From: JAISGQ01 sp964500965
Lineage (GTDB): Bacteria > Bacillota > Clostridia > Oscillospirales > Acutalibacteraceae
DNA length: 10,411 nt
Reading direction: 5' to 3'
Assembly: GCA_964500965.1 (NCBI GenBank)
Contig: CAZCQZ010000052.1
Span: forward strand, 1-10,411
Shown: positions 6,199 through 10,411 of the stretch, piece after piece
Position numbering within the stretch: position 1 is the stretch's first letter
Layout of the letters: each line of letters begins with the position of its first letter
Translations under genes and position numbers: made by a program
Notes under the pieces: generated by a model
Database searches by the model: none
What the model was told of the DNA's origin: nothing
What the model saw: only the letters and a program-made list of their open reading frames with translations

Positions 6199-7413
6199 CT
6201 ATTCCGCTACGACCGTGTACCAGTCGCCGTCCTGTACTACCTTGTAGCCGTCGGCAACCTTGTTTTCACTGCCGTTTGTTACACCCGGCTCAAAGCCCTT
6301 GAAAGAGCCGCCGTAGACCATGATAGGTCCGTAACTGCTGTAATTGTTGCCGAGATTCAAAATAGAACCGCTGTGACCGTCAGCCTCAAATTTACCGCCG
6401 TAAATATTGATGTAGCCTTTATTTTTGTAAATGCAGTTATCCTTTGCGGAATGGAAAGTTCCGCCGTAGATATTTGCCGTACCTTTACCTACCTGCACCA
6501 GCCATGTTCCGTCGCTGTCATTAGTTGCATTCGATGATATGCTACCGCTGTTATCACCGGAGCTATCAATTATTGTTACGGTTGCGTCGTTGCCGACATA
6601 AATTCCGAATTGACAGGTGTTGCCGCCGGTATATTCAAGCTTTTTACCGTTCAAATCAATAACCGTGTCGCTTTGAATGAAAAGTATGGCATAGGTTGCA
6701 CTGCTTCCGAAATTTTTCACAGCCAAATCCTCGTCATCAAGTGCGATGTCATTTGCCAGAACAACGGTTGCTTCGCCGGATTCGATTGCGGCGCGAAGCT
6801 CGTCAATGTCGGAAACGTAGATTTCGTACTCAGCGTCCTTATCATACTGATTTGTGGTGCTGTCGTACTCAACGGTATCCTGAGTTGCGTATACGGTGAT
6901 AGCAACGCCGTCAATGGAAAGTCCCTGATACTCGTTGCCTGCGGTGGTCTGCATTTTACCGGAGATTGTAAGCACATTGCTTGCGCCTGCTGCAAGAGAA
7001 ATATCTTCGCCTGCATCGTAGGTTTTTCCTCCGACTTCAACAGTCCAGTCGATTACTTCATTCAGCTTTGCGTCGCCGTCAATACCGGTGATGACGATTT
7101 TGTACTTCAGTGCAAGGTTGCCGATGTTTTTGATTGTAACGGCTTCCAGGTCGTAGCTTGCGCCCGGCTCCCAGAGAACAGCTTCGTCCTCGTGACCTGC
7201 GGCTTTCTGCCATGAAAGGGTCTTGCCCTCAAGGGTATCGCCGTTCTTGTCAAGCAGTTCAATATCAAGGGTACCTGCCTGAATCTTGTTTACCGCCGTG
7301 CTTGCGGTGTCGGTAAACCACGCAAAGGTAGTTCCGAGAAGCATTGTAAAGCAAAGGATAAGTGCCAGTGCGCTGTACAACAACGTTCTCTTTGTCTTTC
7401 TGTTATTCGTCAT
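6199..7413 (-). CDS. SipW-type exported surface protein: TasA/camelysin-like domain plus beta-helix repeats
   Basis: 404 residues. The N-terminus (MTNNRKTKR, hydrophobic core, then LLGTTFAWFTDTAS at ~25-38) is the signal-peptide type cut by SipW-like signal peptidases in TasA, TapA and camelysin-like proteins. Residues ~39-180 resemble the TasA-like beta-sandwich (VNKIQAGTLDIELLD, LWEPGASYDLEAVTIKNIGNLALKYKI, ending VAITVYATQ). Residues ~200-400 form a second module with DELRAAIESGEATVVLANDI, VIDLNGKKL and spaced repeats IYGGTF, IYGGKF and VYGGSF, typical of right-handed beta-helices of surface adhesins. It is probably secreted or assembled outside the cell as a fibre or matrix component. Start: ATG 7413 has AGGAGGGA 7 nt upstream; an in-frame upstream start at 7470 has no such site and would bury the signal peptide. 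It is monocistronic, and no sipW or anchoring motif such as LPxTG is present in the window. Confidence 0.87.
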   Translation of the reverse strand: MTNNRKTKRTLLYSALALILCFTMLLGTTFAWFTDTASTAVNKIQAGTLDIELLDKNGDTLEGKTLSWQKAAGHEDEAVLWEPGASYDLEAVTIKNIGNLALKYKIVITGIDGDAKLNEVIDWTVEVGGKTYDAGEDISLAAGASNVLTISGKMQTTAGNEYQGLSIDGVAITVYATQDTVEYDSTTNQYDKDAEYEIYVSDIDELRAAIESGEATVVLANDIALDDEDLAVKNFGSSATYAILFIQSDTVIDLNGKKLEYTGGNTCQFGIYVGNDATVTIIDSSGDNSGSISSNATNDSDGTWLVQVGKGTANIYGGTFHSAKDNCIYKNKGYINIYGGKFEADGHSGSILNLGNNYSSYGPIMVYGGSFKGFEPGVTNGSENKVADGYKVVQDGDWYTVVAE

Positions 7414-7528
7414 AATTGATTCCCTCCTAACAAAATTTCGACGAATGTATATAAACTCCGCAGAGTACATACCACATTAAATCGGTTTTTATTCCATACA
7501 ATGCTAACATTAAAAGTTTTCTTATTAC

Positions 7529-7557
7529 ATAATAATACTCGGCTTTTCAATTGTCAA
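7529..7557 (-). promoter_or_regulatory. Strong sigma-A promoter of the SipW-type surface protein gene
   Basis: On the minus strand a perfect TTGACA (7552-7557), a 17-nt spacer and TATTAT (7529-7534) are seen. Transcription would start near 7522, leaving an untranslated leader of about 109 nt before ATG 7413. The leader is AT-rich and I see no recognisable riboswitch in it. Between this promoter and the terminator at 7640-7692 I find no gene. Confidence 0.82.
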
Positions 7558-7639
7558 TAATTTGTGAATAAAAAACTGTGGATTTTGCAAACTTTCTCTT
7601 TTAGAAACTCTTGGAATTTTCGCATCATTCCGATTGTTC

Positions 7640-7692
7640 AAAAAGTAAAAAGCAGGGCAGTGAAAACTTCCGTTTTACTGCTCTGCTTTTTT
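7640..7692 (-). terminator. Rho-independent terminator of the M23 peptidase gene
   Basis: The arms 7648-7667 and 7672-7690 form a stem of about 19 bp with one mismatch and one bulge around a 4-nt loop. On the minus strand it runs into TTTTTACTTTTT. It lies about 45 bp after the stop codon at 7738. Confidence 0.85.
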
Positions 7693-7737
7693 GTCATAAC
7701 CGGGAATTTCAATCGGGCAACCGCACAGGCTCTGCCG

Positions 7738-9516
7738 TTATTTGTAATAATTCATCGGGTTTTTGGTTGCGCCGTTAAGTCTGATTTCAAAATGCAGGTG
7801 GGGACCGGTTGAGTTACCGGTGCTTCCGACCTTTCCTATTGCCTGACCCTTTGTAACTTTCTGTCCGACGCTGACGTTGATTTTGCTCAGGTGGGCGTAT
7901 CTGGTCAGGTAGCCGTTGCTGTGTTGAACATCAATGCAATAGCCGTAGCTTGAGAACCAGCCGGCTCTAGTAACCTTTCCGTCTGCGGCGGCAACAACCG
8001 TCCTGCCGTAAATGCCGCTGGTGGAAATATCAATACCCTTGTGCAGCTTGCCCCAACGCTGTCCGTAGTACGAGGACACATGCTTTACGCCGGGAACAGG
8101 CCATGTAAACATACCTGTAGGCACTCTGCCGCCGGAGGAGGAGGAAGAAGACGAGGACGAGGAGGACGAGCTGACCGGCACATATTTCTTTGTGCCCACA
8201 ACATAAACCTCATCAACAGGAGCCTTGAGCACTTCCGTTTCGATAACCTTTCTTCTCTGCTCAACGCCGCCGACGTAAACAATTTCCTCCGTCACCTTGT
8301 TAGTACCCTTTTGACCCTTGGTTTTCAGCTTTTTATAACTCGTATACTTGGTGGAATCGTTGACGGTCGTAGTCTTATAAGCAACGCTTACGGTATACTG
8401 TCTGACCACAACGCACTTGACCTCAAGCACCGGTTCTTCCGTTTCCACTGTGACGGTGTTTCCCACAACCAAACCTGTTTCGGCAACCGTGGGGTTAAGC
8501 TCGTAAAAACGCTCCTCGGTCATGCCGTAGGCAGACAGCAGCTTTGAAACCGTGTTGCCGGACTTGATTTTGTGAGATTTTAAAACCGTCTTGTTGCCTC
8601 TGATAATATTGCGAAGCTCTGCGGCGGTAACAACGTCCTTTGCCGCATAAAGACCGCTCTTTGTCTCAACCTCCTGCACGAAGCTGAGCGTTCCGGTCTG
8701 ATTGGCATTGTTAAAGCTTTCGGTAAATTCGTCGAGAATAAAGCTCAAATCGCCCTCACTGCGCAGTGCGCCCACAAGCTCACCGTCGATGAAAAGCCCG
8801 TAGGCTTCCTCAATATCGGTGTTGCCGTAAAGCATACTTTCCGCAAGCTGAGTGGAATTTTTCACATCGGACGAATCCGCAGTCGCAAGCCTGTATGTGG
8901 GGCTAAGCCCTGCCTCGATTTCCTCACTGGTGCTCATGAGCTGAGACGTAACAATTTGCGATGCTTCGGTAAAGGTGGTTTCGTCAGCTATGTATCCCAC
9001 CGTTTCACCGCCGCACTCCACTTCAAGCACGTAATTGCGGTTAAACACGGCGTTCACCGTTGCGCAGAGAATAACAACGCAGATAACAGGCAGAATGCTG
9101 TTTACAACACTTGCAAGGAAAGTTTTGTGCCTGACTGCGGAACTTGCGGCTGCGCCGACCCCTGCCTTTGCGCAGGACAGCACACCGTCCTTTTTAGCCG
9201 CATCAATTCGCGGCTTTGCCGAAGCAAGCTCATCTCTGATTTCCGCGAACGTGGCTTTTGTGGTATTCACAGGCTGAATAACAGCGGAATTGAATTTGCG
9301 TGCGATAAATTCGCCGCACGGTCTGAAAAGTCTTTTTGTTTTTCTTACAATCGTATTGATTCTGCGCTGTATCTGCATTCCGTAAAGACAGCACAGACGG
9401 TAAAGCAATTCAAAAAAGCCGTATCGGGCATCACCCGACTTGCCGAGCTTATGCAGGGACGACCTTGAAAACAGCGAGCCGACAGCGGCGGCTGCTCCGT
9501 TAATGAGGTTAATCAT
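7738..9516 (-). CDS. Membrane-anchored LysM-G5-M23 peptidoglycan metallopeptidase
   Basis: 592 residues. A basic cytoplasmic N-terminal segment (~1-130) precedes a single membrane helix (~134-158, ASVVNSILPVICVVILCATV). Outside follow a domain of about 150 residues with an internal repeat-like FIDGELVGALRSEGD region, a LysM module (~313-358, IKSGNTVSKLLSAYGMTEERF), a G5 domain (~364-442, GQKGTNKVTEE, VYVGGVEQRRKV), a 13-serine linker (449-461) and an M23 peptidase (~468-592). All M23 residues are present: H492 and D496 (HKGID), H542 (RYAHLS), and H573/H575 (GPHLHFE). It should cleave peptide cross-bridges or stems of peptidoglycan, with LysM and G5 binding the glycan. Start: ATG 9516 with AGGAG 8 nt upstream. 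It is monocistronic, with its own promoter and a palindrome at the start site. The exact bond cut and physiological role (growth, division or sporulation) cannot be read from the sequence. Confidence 0.95.
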   Translation of the reverse strand: MINLINGAAAAVGSLFSRSSLHKLGKSGDARYGFFELLYRLCCLYGMQIQRRINTIVRKTKRLFRPCGEFIARKFNSAVIQPVNTTKATFAEIRDELASAKPRIDAAKKDGVLSCAKAGVGAAASSAVRHKTFLASVVNSILPVICVVILCATVNAVFNRNYVLEVECGGETVGYIADETTFTEASQIVTSQLMSTSEEIEAGLSPTYRLATADSSDVKNSTQLAESMLYGNTDIEEAYGLFIDGELVGALRSEGDLSFILDEFTESFNNANQTGTLSFVQEVETKSGLYAAKDVVTAAELRNIIRGNKTVLKSHKIKSGNTVSKLLSAYGMTEERFYELNPTVAETGLVVGNTVTVETEEPVLEVKCVVVRQYTVSVAYKTTTVNDSTKYTSYKKLKTKGQKGTNKVTEEIVYVGGVEQRRKVIETEVLKAPVDEVYVVGTKKYVPVSSSSSSSSSSSSSGGRVPTGMFTWPVPGVKHVSSYYGQRWGKLHKGIDISTSGIYGRTVVAAADGKVTRAGWFSSYGYCIDVQHSNGYLTRYAHLSKINVSVGQKVTKGQAIGKVGSTGNSTGPHLHFEIRLNGATKNPMNYYK

Positions 9517-9543
9517 GCTTTAAGCTCCTCTCTTAAAGGTCAT

Positions 9544-9563
9544 CGGTTACAAATTTGTAACCG
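9544..9563. promoter_or_regulatory. Perfect 20-bp palindrome at the M23 gene start site, candidate operator
   Basis: CGGTTACAAA at 9544-9553 is followed directly by its exact complement TTTGTAACCG at 9554-9563. It begins about 10 bp downstream of the -10 box, so it covers roughly +3 to +23 of the transcript. A repressor bound here would block initiation. In RNA it could also fold as a 5'-end hairpin. The binding protein is not identifiable from the window. Confidence 0.7.
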
Positions 9564-9572
9564 TCGAGATTT

Positions 9573-9600
9573 ATTATAGCAGATTTCGGCTCCATTTCAA
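9573..9600 (-). promoter_or_regulatory. Strong promoter of the M23 peptidase gene
   Basis: On the minus strand TTGAAA (9595-9600), a 16-nt spacer and a perfect TATAAT (9573-9578) preceded by TGC, an extended -10. Transcription should start near 9566, about 50 nt before the ATG. Confidence 0.85.
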
Positions 9601-9618
9601 CCCTTTGCGGAAATCTTC

Positions 9619-9682
9619 TGATATTTACGGCAAATCTTTTCTACTATCTGCACTTGGATTTGTGCAAAATGACGTAAATCAG
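9619..9682 (-). other. Nested inverted repeat overlapping the luxS stop codon
   Basis: An outer stem pairs 9619-9630 (CTGATATTTACG) with 9673-9682 (CGTAAATCAG), leaving a 2-nt bulge. Inside lies a perfect TGCAC/GTGCA hairpin (9649-9653 with 9662-9666). It is transcribed at the 3' end of luxS but lacks a clear T tract, so it may act as a weak terminator or mRNA stabiliser. No other luxS terminator is visible. Confidence 0.45.
9653..9665. repeat. 13-bp direct repeat, copy 1 (downstream of luxS)
   Basis: CTTGGATTTGTGC is found here and again at 10358-10370, the two copies bracketing luxS and its promoter. Two exact 13-mers 705 bp apart are not expected by chance. The meaning is unknown. Confidence 0.6.
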
Positions 9683-10137
9683 CAGTAATATATATCTTTC
9701 TCAGTCAGGTTTTTGATTACATCGTTGTAACCTGCGGCAATTTTTACCGCGCCCTCAAGGTCGTGCTCAAGATAATTGCCGCATTCCTCCGGCAAAGCCG
9801 CTCCCGGTATCGGCTCGTCCCACAGGGCAATCCGGTGAAAAACGGATTTCACCAGCGAAACCACCTGAGCATCGGTCATATCCCTTGTAAGCAGATAAAA
9901 CCCGGTGCGACAGCCCATAGGTCCGAAATACACAATATTATCGCCAAAGGAGCTGTTTCTGAATAATGTCGCTCCGAGATGCTCCACAGTGTGCATTGCC
10001 GCTTGCTCCATATACGGCGGCGTATTGGGCTTGACGGTGCGCAAATCCCATGTATCAATGCCGCTGTCCCGGCGTGATATGTAAATTCCCCGTTCCAGCT
10101 TATTGTGGTCAACGGTGAAGCTTGCAATCTTTTTCAT
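9679..10137 (-). CDS. luxS: S-ribosylhomocysteine lyase (LuxS), autoinducer-2 synthesis
   Basis: 152 residues, close to the usual ~155. LuxS splits S-ribosylhomocysteine into homocysteine and 4,5-dihydroxy-2,3-pentanedione, the precursor of autoinducer-2, in the cytoplasmic activated-methyl cycle. The metal site is intact: HTVEH (H49, H53) and C119 in EECGNYLEHDL. The catalytic cysteine is C76 in GPMGCRTGFY, and E52 is the conserved acid. The N-terminus (SFTVDHNKLERGIY) and the following DLR segment are also typical. Start: ATG 10137 with AAAGGGAG 5 nt upstream. It has its own promoter and stands alone, without the Pfs nucleosidase or methionine genes nearby. No SAM or SAH riboswitch fits the short leader. 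An 8-residue ending LTEKDIYYC completes the protein and no damage is seen. Confidence 0.97.
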   Translation of the reverse strand: MKKIASFTVDHNKLERGIYISRRDSGIDTWDLRTVKPNTPPYMEQAAMHTVEHLGATLFRNSSFGDNIVYFGPMGCRTGFYLLTRDMTDAQVVSLVKSVFHRIALWDEPIPGAALPEECGNYLEHDLEGAVKIAAGYNDVIKNLTEKDIYYC

Positions 10138-10178
10138 ATAATCTCCCTTTCCTTGTGCGTTCTAAACGTTCTGCGATT

Positions 10179-10207
10179 ATTATACACTAATTTTTCTCCA
10201 TTGGCTA
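10179..10207 (-). promoter_or_regulatory. Promoter of luxS
   Basis: On the minus strand a perfect TATAAT (10179-10184) lies 17 nt after TAGCCA (10202-10207), a weak -35 matching 4 of 6 consensus bases. The leader would be about 35 nt and contains a direct AGAACG repeat. Confidence 0.65.
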
Positions 10208-10239
10208 CGGTAAACGCAAATTTATCGTTCAATCCCACA

Positions 10240-10270
10240 CCGGGACGCCGAGGACGTCGTCCCCTACGGA
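10240..10270. repeat. Short GC-rich hairpin repeat
   Basis: GGGACG (10242-10247) pairs with CGTCCC (10258-10263) around a 10-nt loop containing CCGAGGACGT. The base composition is far more GC-rich than the surrounding AT-rich intergenic DNA. It resembles short dispersed intergenic repeats common in Ruminococcus-like genomes, but only one copy is in the window. Confidence 0.45.
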
Positions 10271-10305
10271 GTTGAATTTTAGAGAGGTTGAAAATTTTCA
10301 GTTAC

Positions 10306-10356
10306 CGGCTCCCCTTGTCAGGGGAGCTGTCACGAAGTGACTGCGGGGTAGTTATT
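10306..10356. repeat. Twin-hairpin intergenic repeat element
   Basis: A perfect 7-bp hairpin (GCTCCCC 10308-10314 with 10321-10327, loop TTGTCA) is followed after one base by a 5-bp hairpin (GTCAC 10329-10333 with GTGAC 10337-10341, loop GAA) and a G-rich tag. The order of CTCCC(C)TTGT hairpin, second hairpin and G-rich tag matches the left-edge element read on the minus strand, supporting a common family. Confidence 0.6.
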
Positions 10357-10357
10357 G

Positions 10358-10370
10358 CTTGGATTTGTGC
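10358..10370. repeat. 13-bp direct repeat, copy 2 (upstream of luxS)
   Basis: Exact second copy of CTTGGATTTGTGC, immediately after the twin-hairpin element and in the same orientation as copy 1 at 9653-9665. Confidence 0.6.
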
Positions 10371-10398
10371 TATTGGCTGAAATTTAACAAATTACCAT

Positions 10399-10411
10399 GG
10401 CTCCCTTGTGT
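10399..10411. repeat. Start of a further hairpin repeat copy, cut by the window edge
   Basis: GGCTCCCTTGTGT matches the opening of the twin-hairpin element at 10307 and, in its last ten bases, the minus-strand reading of the left-edge element. The rest lies outside the window. Confidence 0.45.

Noticed and set aside
7411..7470. Upstream in-frame start of the SipW-type gene at 7470
   Set aside because: It has no ribosome site and would put 19 polar residues before the signal peptide, whereas ATG 7413 has a strong AGGAGG site.
7564..7812. Plus-strand ORF of 82 codons
   Set aside because: It runs through the M23 terminator hairpin into the end of the M23 gene and has no domain or ribosome site.
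1..10411. CRISPR arrays, tRNA or rRNA genes, transposase genes
   Set aside because: No regularly spaced repeats, cloverleaf-like sequence, rRNA signature or transposase frame was found on either strand.

Overview
The window looks like chromosomal DNA from an anaerobic Gram-positive bacterium of the class Clostridia, most likely a gut member of the Ruminococcus/Oscillospiraceae group. This rests on strong Shine-Dalgarno sites (GGAG/GGAGG), sigma-A type promoters with AT-rich spacers, a LysM-G5-M23 cell-wall peptidase, a SipW-type exported protein, a DUF2975/HTH pair, a Firmicutes-type LuxS, and short GC-rich intergenic repeats at both edges. The genus is an inference.

Layout, left to right. 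Bases 1-222 hold no gene: a 72-bp hairpin-rich repeat element bracketed by 12-bp direct repeats, then a perfect 12-bp stem terminator. Bases 223-2085 (minus) encode a TIR-domain protein with a very long charged tail. Bases 2228-3058 (minus) are a two-gene operon, a DUF2975 four-helix membrane protein followed by a small Cro/C1-type regulator, driven by a near-consensus promoter with an inverted repeat over its -35 region. Transcribed divergently is a 935-residue membrane-anchored surface protein (3264-6071) with a C-type lectin domain and an alpha/beta-hydrolase domain whose nucleophile and histidine appear to be missing. A shared hairpin (6125-6168) separates it from a convergent gene (6199-7413, minus) for a SipW-type exported, TasA-like plus beta-helix surface protein. 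Bases 7414-7737 hold only that gene's promoter and leader and the terminator of the next gene. Bases 7738-9516 (minus) encode a LysM-G5-M23 peptidoglycan peptidase with a strong promoter and a perfect 20-bp palindrome at its start site. Bases 9679-10137 (minus) are luxS with its own promoter. Bases 10208-10411 are repeat-rich and gene-free.

How the genes fit together. Every transcription unit except the HTH/DUF2975 pair appears monocistronic, with its own promoter and usually a terminator. Three genes concern the cell surface or wall (lectin/hydrolase-like protein, fibre-type protein, M23 peptidase), one is metabolic and quorum-related (luxS), one is a membrane/regulator pair, and one is a TIR protein of unknown role. 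Nothing forms an obvious defence or secretion cassette. The points most worth a second look are the apparent lectin-linked pseudo-hydrolase, the orphan TIR protein, the two operator-like palindromes, and the paired-hairpin repeats at the window edges.
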